The notes beneath the pieces were generated by a model that saw nothing but the letters and a program-made list of their open reading frames with translations, was not told the origin of the DNA and made no database searches. Position numbers and translations under genes: made by a program. Positions 7,657-15,828 of a DNA stretch of 64,000 nucleotides are shown here, piece by piece (the first letter of the stretch is position 1; every line of letters starts with the position of its first letter). This DNA comes from Cyclobacterium sp. SYSU L10401 (GTDB lineage: Bacteria; Bacteroidota; Bacteroidia; Cytophagales; Cyclobacteriaceae): the NCBI RefSeq assembly GCF_010993705.1, contig NZ_WOFO01000006.1:1-64000 (forward strand). The letters run 5' to 3'.

Positions 7657-8796
7657 TTAAATGGTCAACTCTAACCTAATAAACCCCAATTCATCTGCTA
7701 TATTGGCAAAAATCCCAATATCGCCCTCCCGGACAAAGTAACGCACCGGATTAGTTACCAGTTGGGGTACAGGGGCTTCGGCCACCAAGTCAAAGTCTTT
7801 GTTGTAAACTGAAAGATATATGTTCCTATCGATAGCTTCAGGAAACAGATCACCGGCTTCTTTTTCTTCCGCAAACTCAATCTTATAGGAAAAGCGGTAA
7901 TACCGCTCATTTTCATCATCCCAAACCGGTGGTGAAAAACTAACTTGTTCCAATACTTTTTGATAATCCACCATCAGTTCATCCATCGAGGCATATTCTC
8001 CCCGGTAATTCCCCGTCTTTTCATTGGCCGTCAATTGGAGTTGGTTCTTTTTGGAAATCAGTGAATCCCCAATGGGGTCGTAAAGATGGATTTCATTGGT
8101 GATATTAGTGGAAATAATCAGCTTGCCGTTTTCCGAAGATAAGAAAACATACGGTCTAAAAATAGGGTCATTGGAAAGGGCAGGCACCTTAAAAGAGAAC
8201 GTTGGAAGTTTACCCTCTGCATCAATCTCAAATTTAGTAATCCGGTTTTGCCCGAAATCCATTTTTCTCAAATTATACGTCTTGTCTTTCCAGTTGGAAA
8301 CCAGGACAAACACGGTTTCAGGTTGCCCGGGAATAATGATATTGCTGTGCAAATGTTCGAATTCGGTAAGTACATCCCCTTCCAGACCATTGTTTAGCAA
8401 GTCATAGGTAGCTGTTCTGATCCCATTTAAATTAAATTTTCCCAGGTTCCATTTATCTGAGAGGTAGACATGGTTTTTGTCCAGCATATTCAAATGATAG
8501 ATAGGACTTACGGTTCCGTTTGGGCCCTCCTTTTCAAAGGGCAGCTTTTCCAGTAGCCGAAGTTCCTCCAGGTCTATTTTTTCCAGCGTATGGTTATACT
8601 TGTTGAAGTTATACAGGTATTTACCATCTGGGTCAAGGGCAAAATCGCCTCCTTCCAGATACAGTATTTCCTCTCCTGCATCCACCATCAGGGTGTCCAC
8701 TTCAAATTTCAAACTATCGGTAGTGCTGGTTTCCGGCTTGTTTCCACAGGAAAAGCCGATCATTGTCAAAATGAGCAGCGGTAATTGTTTCATCAT
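7657..8796 (-). CDS. DUF4221 family lipoprotein
   Basis: 379-residue lipoprotein: signal peptide ending in a lipobox with Cys17 ('IGFSCGNKPE'). The mature part resembles DUF4221 proteins, which are common in Cytophagales and probably fold as a beta-propeller ('DFALDPDGKYLYNFNKYNHTLEKIDL' looks like a blade repeat). Molecular function is unknown. Its own promoter was not identified. DUF4221 is assigned from general resemblance, not from a search. Confidence 0.65.
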   Translation of the reverse strand: MMKQLPLLILTMIGFSCGNKPETSTTDSLKFEVDTLMVDAGEEILYLEGGDFALDPDGKYLYNFNKYNHTLEKIDLEELRLLEKLPFEKEGPNGTVSPIYHLNMLDKNHVYLSDKWNLGKFNLNGIRTATYDLLNNGLEGDVLTEFEHLHSNIIIPGQPETVFVLVSNWKDKTYNLRKMDFGQNRITKFEIDAEGKLPTFSFKVPALSNDPIFRPYVFLSSENGKLIISTNITNEIHLYDPIGDSLISKKNQLQLTANEKTGNYRGEYASMDELMVDYQKVLEQVSFSPPVWDDENERYYRFSYKIEFAEEKEAGDLFPEAIDRNIYLSVYNKDFDLVAEAPVPQLVTNPVRYFVREGDIGIFANIADELGFIRLELTI

Positions 8797-9177
8797 ATCA
8801 AATTTAGGACAGTGTAAATTAAAAATACTTTATGGGAAAGCGAGGTTAAAAAAGGTTAAGATCAGGAGAATAACAGGAACCCGAATCCCTGGCAGAACAG
8901 GTAAAAAAAGCGCATCAGGAGGGATTTAATAGGTATATGGTTTGAGGATGTGCCAATGGAAGAATATGCTGATTGTGATGGTAAGATGACATTTATCGTT
9001 ATTAATGCCTGGCCTTTGCAAATGACCTGATGCCATATGGTCTCCCGATTTATATTTTTGAAGGCATCCGGGGATTACAAATCCCCTTTTATCTGTCCAC
9101 GGAATTACAAATTCCGAGGAGCGGGTATCAGGGATGAAATGGCAAATTTCACCCAGCACCTAATTTTCACTCCCCCA
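8797..9177. other. Intergenic region carrying palindromic dimer 2
   Basis: It holds the repeat at 9070-9116 and a weaker palindrome near 9137-9152 (GAAATGGCAAATTTC). No credible gene; a 77-codon minus-strand ORF here runs through the repeats and was rejected. Confidence 0.5.
9070..9116 (-). repeat. Palindromic dimer repeat, element 2
   Basis: Two perfect palindromes, GGGGATTACAAATCCCC (9070-9086) and CGGAATTACAAATTCCG (9100-9116), are separated by a linker that reads AGATAA on the minus strand. This is the same architecture as element 1 in the opposite orientation. Confidence 0.75.
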
Positions 9178-11076
9178 CTAATCCCCTCTTAAAATTAGAT
9201 CGGCATGAACCGCCTGATATCCGGTGGTATCTTGCCTAACGGCCGGTCCAATCCTTCGGATATGCACGTAATTGGCCCTGTAGTTTTTGTCTCCGGTAAA
9301 CCATGCCTTTAGAGCGGTTTCACCTGGTTTTAAATGCACCAGAAAGCCGGCAGCTCTCATATCAGGATTCACTTCCGCCTGCCGCTCCTGATTGCCAATG
9401 ATCAAATGGGCGGTATTGATAGCTGCTGTACCAGGATCAGCGTTGGTTTCAATACGAAAGCGATCGTCCTCCAAAGTGGATGTGGGGGAAAGGTTGTGCC
9501 GAAAAGTGGCTCCTTCATTTTCTACGATTCTCCTGCCGGATTCGATGGGCCAGCGATAAAGCTGGAACTCATACAGCCCTTCCTGATCCACATCGACCGC
9601 CCAGACCAATCCTTCCTCAGACCGGAGGGCATCATGGGCATAGATGGTGGAGGGGTTTTCATGCTCATTTCCGATAATTATGTGATTGTACCGGTCAAAA
9701 TCAGTGGATATGTGCCGCCACCAGGCTTCATATTCTTTGGTCAGGGAATCCACCACATCTTTGTTTCGGCCCGCTATATCCTGTCTTTGTCCCGGATCCG
9801 ATTGGATGTCATACAGTTCCTTTTTATCGCGTCCTTCCAATCTCCATTTCTCGGTCAACACCTGGAAATCCTTGTATTTTTCCGGGTATTGCAACCGTTG
9901 GTTGTGAACAAAGAGCATGCGATCTTCCCATTCTTCCTGCGAACCAGTCAACAAAGGTCGCAGGCTCCGCCCATCATGTTCCAATTCTTCAGGTGCATCC
10001 AGGCCGGCCAGGTCAATGAGGGTTGGCAGTATATCAATGTGCCCGGTAAGTTGATCCACATCCCTGCCGCCGCCAATCCCTCCCGAAGGCCAGCGAATAA
10101 AGAATGGCACCCGGTGCGCCCCTTCGTATCCCCTTATTTTTCCTCCCCGCATGCCGGCATTAAAGCCCTCCTCTACAAATAGGTCCTCATCGAGGATAAT
10201 CCCTCCAAACCAGGGGCCAGGACCATTATCCGTCATAAATATCACAATGGTATTTTCCCGCAACTTCATCTGGTCTATCTCTTCTAGAAACCTACCCAGA
10301 TCCTCATCGAACTTCGCGAGCATGCCGTAATAATTGGCAATCCGGTCTGACAAATCCGATTTATAAGGAGCAGAATAGGCTTCATCTACCAGTAAAGGGG
10401 CATGGGGAATATTGGAAGAGATGTAGGTAAAAAAGGGCTTGTCCTGGTTTTTTTCAATAAAGGTCAGGGCTTCCTCAAACCAAACGGTATTTGCATAGCC
10501 TTCATATTGTTTAAATACGCCGTTATGCCGGTACACATCATCAAAATAATCATTCCCCCAATAATCGGGATGGATGGCAGATGCCCCACCCCCGTGGACC
10601 AGCGTTTCCTGGAAGCCCCTGTCCATCGGGCGAAAAGGGTAATTTTCACCCAAGTGCCATTTGCCAAAATACCCGGTTTGATAGCCGGCGTTTCGGAATA
10701 GGCCAGCGATCGTCACTTTATCCTGCTGCAGCAGTGACCTGCCACCGATGGTATGCCATACGCCTGACCGGGATGAATATTGCCCCGTAATGATGGCCGC
10801 CCGGGTAGGCGAACAACTTGGGTCCACATGAAAATCCGTAAGGCGTACACTTTCCTGATAAAGCTGATCCAGATGGGGGGTTTTCAGGTAAGGGTTGCCA
10901 TGCGCCCCGATATCTCCATAACCCTGATCATCATTCATTATCAAAATCACATTTGGACGCTCCTGCGCCGGGGTACTATCCGCATTATTATCCGTGCACC
11001 CGTATAAAAGCGCAGATAGCAGTCCAACATGCATAAGAAAATACAGTTTATTTACGCCAGGTTTCGTAGGCTGCAT
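9178..11076 (-). CDS. Secreted sulfatase (formylglycine-dependent, S1 family)
   Basis: 632-residue lipoprotein (lipobox Cys27, 'LLYGCTDNN'). The sulfatase domain starts at 'RPNVILIMNDDQGYGD' (metal-binding Asp49/Asp50). The activation motif CSPTRAAIITG is at residues 88-98; Cys88 would be converted to formylglycine by the oxygen-dependent FGE. A further metal site lies at 'FMTDNGPG'. The C-terminal ~170 residues form a separate, probably beta-sandwich domain starting near 'YNHIIIGNEHENP'. It probably hydrolyses sulfate esters of marine polysaccharide or another arylsulfate; the exact substrate cannot be told. No FGE gene is in the window. The gene stands alone. Confidence 0.88.
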   Translation of the reverse strand: MQPTKPGVNKLYFLMHVGLLSALLYGCTDNNADSTPAQERPNVILIMNDDQGYGDIGAHGNPYLKTPHLDQLYQESVRLTDFHVDPSCSPTRAAIITGQYSSRSGVWHTIGGRSLLQQDKVTIAGLFRNAGYQTGYFGKWHLGENYPFRPMDRGFQETLVHGGGASAIHPDYWGNDYFDDVYRHNGVFKQYEGYANTVWFEEALTFIEKNQDKPFFTYISSNIPHAPLLVDEAYSAPYKSDLSDRIANYYGMLAKFDEDLGRFLEEIDQMKLRENTIVIFMTDNGPGPWFGGIILDEDLFVEEGFNAGMRGGKIRGYEGAHRVPFFIRWPSGGIGGGRDVDQLTGHIDILPTLIDLAGLDAPEELEHDGRSLRPLLTGSQEEWEDRMLFVHNQRLQYPEKYKDFQVLTEKWRLEGRDKKELYDIQSDPGQRQDIAGRNKDVVDSLTKEYEAWWRHISTDFDRYNHIIIGNEHENPSTIYAHDALRSEEGLVWAVDVDQEGLYEFQLYRWPIESGRRIVENEGATFRHNLSPTSTLEDDRFRIETNADPGTAAINTAHLIIGNQERQAEVNPDMRAAGFLVHLKPGETALKAWFTGDKNYRANYVHIRRIGPAVRQDTTGYQAVHADLILRGD

Positions 11077-11475
11077 AAAATTTCTGGTTATTTAGGTTGG
11101 AAAGAAAATTCAACCATCAAGATCCCGATCAATCGTGAAAGTAGCAGTTTAAAGGTACAGCTATGCCTTTCCAACTGCCAACCAATTTGTTAACCAAATC
11201 ATGTACTATGTTAGCTCCATTACAAGGCGTTTAATGTTGGTATTATATCCCGTGATGGCTTTGTGATGAGATCATGTGAAGATGTAAGTAAAGACCAGGG
11301 GATTACAAGCAATAAGAATTGAGCCAATTAGTAAGCCTTTCTCATGAATTTTTATACCTTTATCTGATAGAAGTATACATATAATGCAATTTTTAGACAG
11401 GCTATTTGTTCTATTACGAATTATAACTATAAATTAAAATATTTTCCAATATTTCATATTATAAAAATAAACAAC
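11077..11475. other. Divergent intergenic region
   Basis: A 399-nt AT-rich spacer between the divergent sulfatase and lipoprotein genes. A candidate promoter for the lipoprotein is noted at 11405-11435. Nothing else was recognised. Confidence 0.5.
11405..11435 (+). promoter_or_regulatory. Candidate promoter of the 11476 lipoprotein gene
   Basis: TTTG at 11405-11408 is followed after exactly 19 nt by TATAAATT, which matches only the TA of the -7 consensus and part of the rest. The spacing fits TTTG-N19-TAnnTTTG, but the region is so AT-rich that chance is possible. Confidence 0.3.
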
Positions 11476-12045
11476 ATGAAAATATTTATAAAACATGTAG
11501 GATTACTTTTTCTCTTTGCCATAATACTCTCTTGTTCTAGTGACGATGATAACGGAAGAAACCCGCAAGATCCCACAGATGAATATTTTATAAAAGCCAA
11601 TATTGATGGTGAGGAAAAGGTTTTAAATTTCGAAAATTTTATGACAGCTGAATTGGGAACGTTACCAATAAATGATCTGTATAAATTGGTTTTGAGTGCT
11701 TCAAGACCAGGAGGTTCCGGGGAGGGAATTCAGGAAAGTATAAGTATCGATTTTAGTTTGGATAATCCTATAACAGTCGGTGTTTATAATCAACCAGAAG
11801 ATTTACCGGTAGGTTTTTTACACGCACTTATTAGTTATCAAAATGTTAATTTAAGTGATGAGATTGGGGAAACAATTTTTGTAACCGATATCAATAATCC
11901 CGTTTCCTCTCTTGAAATCACAGAGCTTACCGAAAATACTGTTAAAGGCACATTTTCCGGCATCGTACAAAACCCTTTAGTGGAAGGTAACATCAATATA
12001 ACTAATGGTGAGTTTTTTCTAAACCTTGTCGTAATAAATGAGTAA
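11476..12045 (+). CDS. Hypothetical lipoprotein, probably surface-exposed
   Basis: 189 residues. The signal peptide ends at lipobox Cys20 ('IILSCSSDDDNGR'). Acidic residues just after the Cys resemble the Bacteroidota lipoprotein export signal, which sends lipoproteins to the outer face of the outer membrane (inference). The mature part is rich in beta-strand-like alternation and in Asn/Thr, with no recognised domain. The gene is notably AT-rich compared with the sulfatase and efflux genes nearby. Function unknown. Confidence 0.65.
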   Translation: MKIFIKHVGLLFLFAIILSCSSDDDNGRNPQDPTDEYFIKANIDGEEKVLNFENFMTAELGTLPINDLYKLVLSASRPGGSGEGIQESISIDFSLDNPITVGVYNQPEDLPVGFLHALISYQNVNLSDEIGETIFVTDINNPVSSLEITELTENTVKGTFSGIVQNPLVEGNINITNGEFFLNLVVINE

Positions 12046-12097
12046 AAAGAATTTAATCTCGGACAACTTTGATTTGAAATGATTACCGGGGCTGGAT

Positions 12098-12105
12098 TAT
12101 ATTTT
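12098..12105 (+). promoter_or_regulatory. Candidate -7 box of the Crp/Fnr regulator gene
   Basis: TATATTTT matches the -7 consensus TAnnTTTG in all but the last base. A TTTG lies 21 nt upstream (12073-12076), near the usual 19-nt spacing. The coding start is at 12126. Confidence 0.4.
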
Positions 12106-12125
12106 ACACGGTAAGTTGGTCTGGC

Positions 12126-12689
12126 ATGCAGCATATCATTGATTTTTTCGATACCATTTACAAAGTCTCTGCCGATGCAAAACAGACATTGCAGGAAATA
12201 ATCAGGGAAAAGACCTATTCCAAAAAAGAAATCATTCAGGAAATTGGAAGCCGCTGCCGGACAGTATATATAGTAAAAACAGGAGGTGCTCGTATTTTCT
12301 ACTACAAAGATGGCAATGACATTACCGAACACTTTGCCTTTGAAAATGACCTCATTGTGAGGGCTGAGAGCCTTTTTACCGGAAATCCTACCTCAAAAGG
12401 CATCCAGGCCATTGATGAAACCAGGATGGTGGCCATTGATTCGGAAAAGCTCTTTCACCTTTACGACCAACACAACGATCTGGAAAGGCTCTTTCGTCTC
12501 ATTTTTGAGCGGGAATACGTGAATACCGTCAAGCGGCTGGAAAGCTTGCAATTTAAATCCGCAAAGGAACGGTACCTGGAACTGCTGGACACCACCGATT
12601 TTGTTCAAAAGATCCCCCTGAAGTACATCGCCTCTTACCTGGGAATCACCCAGGTGTCCCTCAGCCGCATCCGTTCCGGTCTGGGTTGA
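12126..12689 (+). CDS. Crp/Fnr family transcriptional regulator
   Basis: 187-residue regulator. The N-terminal cyclic-nucleotide-binding-like beta-barrel (about residues 20-125) includes 'GSRCRTVYIVKTGGARIFYYKDG'. A short C-terminal helix-turn-helix follows ('IPLKYIASYLGITQVSLSRIRSGL'). No Fe-S Cys cluster is seen, so it is not a classical FNR. The family acts as activators or repressors; the ligand is unknown. It lies upstream of the TetR/efflux operon, 150 nt away, and may be independent. Confidence 0.88.
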   Translation: MQHIIDFFDTIYKVSADAKQTLQEIIREKTYSKKEIIQEIGSRCRTVYIVKTGGARIFYYKDGNDITEHFAFENDLIVRAESLFTGNPTSKGIQAIDETRMVAIDSEKLFHLYDQHNDLERLFRLIFEREYVNTVKRLESLQFKSAKERYLELLDTTDFVQKIPLKYIASYLGITQVSLSRIRSGLG

Positions 12690-12812
12690 TCTGTGCCGAC
12701 CAAACCAATCGTTTGGGATGGGGCTATGCCTGCCAAGATGCCGCAAAGCTGTCTGCCACCGGTAAGACTGAAAAAAATCAAACCAATGATTCGGATTTAT
12801 GAAAAACGTTTG

Positions 12813-12820
12813 TATCTTTG
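12813..12820 (+). promoter_or_regulatory. -7 box of the TetR-efflux operon
   Basis: TATCTTTG matches TAnnTTTG fully. It overlaps the left end of the palindrome at 12819-12840, so a repressor bound there would block the promoter. A TTCG at 12790, 19 nt upstream, could be a degenerate -33 box. Any upstream TTG start within this box is therefore excluded for the tetR gene. Confidence 0.55.
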
Positions 12821-12840
12821 TTAGTGATTATTCACTTACA
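12819..12840 (+). promoter_or_regulatory. Operator-like palindrome 1 (TetR autoregulation)
   Basis: A 22-bp palindrome with half-sites TGTTAGTGA and TCACTTACA (8 of 9 positions symmetric) around a 4-bp centre. It lies between the -7 box and the tetR ATG. A close copy is found at 13441-13462 over the start of the tolC-like gene. Two copies ahead of the first two genes of one operon point to the TetR protein as the binder (inference). Confidence 0.55.
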
Positions 12841-12841
12841 T

Positions 12842-13423
12842 ATGGAATTATCTGACAGACAACTGGAAATCATCGAAACGGCGGGTAAAATTCTGGCTAG
12901 TTCCGGATTGAGTGGGTTAACCACCAAAAATCTGGCCAGGGAAATCGGTTTCTCGGAAGCCGCATTGTACCGGCACTTCGCCAGTAAGGAAGAGATCATT
13001 CTGGCCCTGCTCCGTTTCTTACATGCCGATATGGATCAGCGCCTGAGAAACGTCTACCGAGCCGATCAAGACCCTGTGGCCAACTTCAGGGCGCTCTTTG
13101 AAAGCCAATTCCATTTCTTTTCCCAAAACCCCCATTTTGTGGTGGCCGTTTTTTCGGATGGCCTATTGGAAGAAAGCGAAAGCATCAATCAGGCCATTCT
13201 GAAGCTCATGCAGGTTAAAATGAACTACCTCATGCCTATCATAACCCAGGGCCAACAACAGGGAATATTTACCCAAGCACTCGGCAGCGAGGAACTCATC
13301 CATATCATCATGGGCTCCTTTCGCTTGCAAATGTACAAGTGGCGAATCGCCAACTTCAAATTTGATATACTCCGGCAGGGAAAATACATGCTCGAAGCCT
13401 TACTAACCCTCTTGAAACCATAA
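12842..13423 (+). CDS. TetR/AcrR family regulator of the efflux operon
   Basis: 193 residues from the ATG at 12842; a TTG 24 nt upstream lies inside the -7 box and is rejected. The N-terminal helix-turn-helix ('LTTKNLAREIGFSEAALYRHFASKEEII', about residues 25-52) is typical of TetR. The C-terminal ligand-binding domain is helical. It is followed within 20 nt by tolC-, mfp- and RND-type genes, so it is most likely their local repressor, relieved by a toxic ligand. The matching palindromes at 12819 and 13441 support self-regulation and operon control. Confidence 0.88.
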   Translation: MELSDRQLEIIETAGKILASSGLSGLTTKNLAREIGFSEAALYRHFASKEEIILALLRFLHADMDQRLRNVYRADQDPVANFRALFESQFHFFSQNPHFVVAVFSDGLLEESESINQAILKLMQVKMNYLMPIITQGQQQGIFTQALGSEELIHIIMGSFRLQMYKWRIANFKFDILRQGKYMLEALLTLLKP

Positions 13424-13439
13424 AAAAATTTATCCTATT

Positions 13440-14762
13440 ATGTTAGTAAACATTCACCTACATTATCTGACTTGGATTATTTTATTCCTGCTTAGCATTC
13501 AGGTCCAGGCACAGGCTCCCGTCTGGTCACTGGAAGACTGTATCGACACGGCTTTGTCGCACAACAAAACCATACAGATCGCTCAAAACCAGGGGAAAAT
13601 TGCCCGGCTTAAAAACCAGGAAGCCAACGCACAACTTCTCCCCAAGCTTTTCTTTCAGGGGGACTACCGGTATTTTACTGAATTGCCTTATCAACTGATG
13701 CCCCAATCGGCATTCGGGGGTCCGGAGGGGGTCTTTCGGGAGGTGCAGTTTGGGGTACCGCATAACGTCAGTGCCAACCTAAGCCTTAAAATGCCTTTAT
13801 ACGACCCTCAGGTCATGGGCAGCATCAAGGCTTCCCAAACCTTCCAGGAGCTCAGCCTGCTTCAGGAAGCCAAAACCAAGGAACAGGTGTACCTGGAAGT
13901 AGCCAACTTGTATTACAATGCCCAGATTTTGAAAAACCAGTTGGCCTTTATCCGTGAAAACCTTGTCAACAGCCGAAAACTGGAGAAAAATACCCGACTC
14001 CTTTACGAACAAACCCTGGCGCAGCGTACAGATTGGGACAAGGTGCTGCTGCAAAACCAACAACTGGAAAGCAGCGTGACGCAGGTCGAAAGTCGGTATG
14101 AAACAGTCCTGAATGCCTTGAAATTTGTGATGGGGCTACCCCTGCATTCCCCAATAGACGTTGCACTTGATATTAGCCAGACCGAGAAGGAAGCGGGTTC
14201 CACCCGGAGCACCCTGGATGAACGGGTGCAGGAGAAAAAACAGCAACTAGCCCTGCAGGAACTTTCCACCCTTAGACACAGCAAGATTCCGTCCCTGTCC
14301 CTTATTGGAAATTACGGTCGCACGGGATTTGGCTATACCGGTAATCCGGAATCCTTCCTGAATTTCTATCCGGTAAGTTTTGTAGGAGTCCAATTGAGTG
14401 TCCCGCTCTTCAACGGGACTGTAACCAATAAAAAGGTCAATCAAAAGAAAATTGAAGTGCAAAATAGCCAGTTGCAACAGGAGCTAATCACGGAACAAGC
14501 GCACATGGCATACCAAAATGCCTCGCTGCAAAGCCAGGTAGCTGAAAACCTGCTACACACCAGTCAACAACAAATCGACCTGGCCGTTTCCGTTTACCAA
14601 AAAACCCTAATCCAACAACAAGAAGGTATGGTAAGTCTGACCGAGGTACTTTTGGCAGACAATGCCTTGCGGGACGCCCAGCAACAGTACCTGAATGTTT
14701 TGGTAGACTACCTCAAAGCAAATCTCGAACGCAAAAAAAACAGTGGAAACCTCTTGAATTGA
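13440..14762 (+). CDS. TolC-family outer membrane efflux protein
   Basis: 440 residues with an N-terminal signal peptide (to about residue 26, 'IQVQAQA'). It contains two outer-membrane efflux (OEP) repeats: 'WSLEDCIDTALSHNKTIQIA' begins the first. Long coiled-coil helices are interrupted by strand segments ('FFQGDYRYF', 'SLIGNYGRTGFGYTGN'). It forms the outer-membrane channel of the tripartite pump with the next two genes. The start is ambiguous: the first eight codons coincide with the operator-like palindrome at 13441-13462. The ATG at 13440 still gives a plausible signal peptide and no better start was found. Confidence 0.9.
   Translation: MLVNIHLHYLTWIILFLLSIQVQAQAPVWSLEDCIDTALSHNKTIQIAQNQGKIARLKNQEANAQLLPKLFFQGDYRYFTELPYQLMPQSAFGGPEGVFREVQFGVPHNVSANLSLKMPLYDPQVMGSIKASQTFQELSLLQEAKTKEQVYLEVANLYYNAQILKNQLAFIRENLVNSRKLEKNTRLLYEQTLAQRTDWDKVLLQNQQLESSVTQVESRYETVLNALKFVMGLPLHSPIDVALDISQTEKEAGSTRSTLDERVQEKKQQLALQELSTLRHSKIPSLSLIGNYGRTGFGYTGNPESFLNFYPVSFVGVQLSVPLFNGTVTNKKVNQKKIEVQNSQLQQELITEQAHMAYQNASLQSQVAENLLHTSQQQIDLAVSVYQKTLIQQQEGMVSLTEVLLADNALRDAQQQYLNVLVDYLKANLERKKNSGNLLN
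13441..13462 (+). promoter_or_regulatory. Operator-like palindrome 2 at the tolC-like gene start
   Basis: TGTTAGTAA, a 4-bp centre, then TCACCTACA: 6 of 9 positions symmetric and 18 of 22 bases identical to the palindrome at 12819-12840. It overlaps the first codons of the TolC-family gene. It may serve as a second TetR operator or a remnant of a duplicated promoter region. Confidence 0.45.
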
Positions 14763-14768
14763 TACCCC

Positions 14769-15818
14769 ATGAAAAAAATCCTATATATCCTGATTCCATT
14801 AGTCCTGCTGGGCCTGGTAGTGGCCAAACTACTTTCCAACAAGCAAATCGCTGAAGCGCAGGTTTACCAGTATGACCGGGAGCAACCTATACCAGTCAGT
14901 ATCCTGCAGGTCGAAATGGCAAAGATCCAATCTGAATACGCTTTTACGGGCACCTTTGCCCCGGATAAAGAAAGCCGACTCAGTGCCGAAATGCAGGGCA
15001 AAGTCAACCGCATACTGGTAGACGCAGGGGCAACGGTCAAAAAAGGACAGGTGTTGATTATGCTGGATGATGCCTTATTGCAATGGCAGCTTAAAGCTGC
15101 AGAGGTACAGGTAAAAGGCCTGGAAGCGGACCTCAACCGGTACACCATTTTGGTAGAAAACGAAGCCATACAGGGTATACAGCTCGAAAAAACGGCATTG
15201 GCTTTGGAAACGGCCCGGGTACAGGCAGGTACCCTCCGGGAACAAATCAACAAGACCCAGATCCGGGCTCCCTTCGATGGCATCGTCACGGCCCAACTTA
15301 CCGAGGAAGGGGATTTTGCGGCACCAGGAAAACCCCTGTTACAGCTTACCGACATTGGCCGCATCAAATTGGAGATTCAGGTAACGGAACAGGACCTGAA
15401 ACTTTTCGAAGTGGGCAAAAAATACCTCGTCAGTATTCCTTCCCTTCCAGCTGAACTTACCGGTACAGTCCACATGATCGGTAGTCGGGGCAATGCCGCC
15501 AATAGCTTTCCGGTGGAAATCGTCGTTGCGAATATGCCAGAAAAGGAAATTAAAGCAGGCATGTTTGGTCAACTGAACCTCCACACGAATACCGAAATAG
15601 AAGGAATAATGATTCCTTCCTCAGCCATACTTGGCTCTGACCTGGCACCACAGGTCTATGTGATCAAAGCCGGAAAAGCAATCATCCGGGACATTCACAT
15701 CGAAAAAAGAATGCAGGACAAAGTGCTTGTCCGATCCGGCCTCGGGGAAAAAGATACCCTCATCGTAGGAGGCCTGATCAATGTCTTTGACGGTGCCTCT
15801 GTAATTGCCAACCACTAA
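14769..15818 (+). CDS. Efflux RND transporter periplasmic adaptor (MFP)
   Basis: 349 residues: one N-terminal membrane anchor, then a biotinyl-lipoyl-like half-motif ('GKVNRILVDAGATVKKGQVLIMLDD', about residues 76-100). A helical hairpin, the second lipoyl half ('IRAPFDGIVTAQLTEEGDFAAPGKPLLQLTD'), a beta-barrel and a membrane-proximal domain follow. It bridges the inner-membrane RND pump and the TolC-like channel. It lies 6 nt after the channel gene. Confidence 0.92.
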   Translation: MKKILYILIPLVLLGLVVAKLLSNKQIAEAQVYQYDREQPIPVSILQVEMAKIQSEYAFTGTFAPDKESRLSAEMQGKVNRILVDAGATVKKGQVLIMLDDALLQWQLKAAEVQVKGLEADLNRYTILVENEAIQGIQLEKTALALETARVQAGTLREQINKTQIRAPFDGIVTAQLTEEGDFAAPGKPLLQLTDIGRIKLEIQVTEQDLKLFEVGKKYLVSIPSLPAELTGTVHMIGSRGNAANSFPVEIVVANMPEKEIKAGMFGQLNLHTNTEIEGIMIPSSAILGSDLAPQVYVIKAGKAIIRDIHIEKRMQDKVLVRSGLGEKDTLIVGGLINVFDGASVIANH

Positions 15819-15828
15819 ACCAAAAGTC

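Noticed and set aside
8926-9159. 77-codon minus-strand ORF
   Set aside because: It runs through the palindromic dimer at 9070-9116; the peptide is repeat-derived and has no ribosome-binding site or family pattern.
9334-10182. 282-codon plus-strand ORF antisense to the sulfatase
   Set aside because: Shadow of the sulfatase frame; no recognisable domain and the minus frame is clearly coding.
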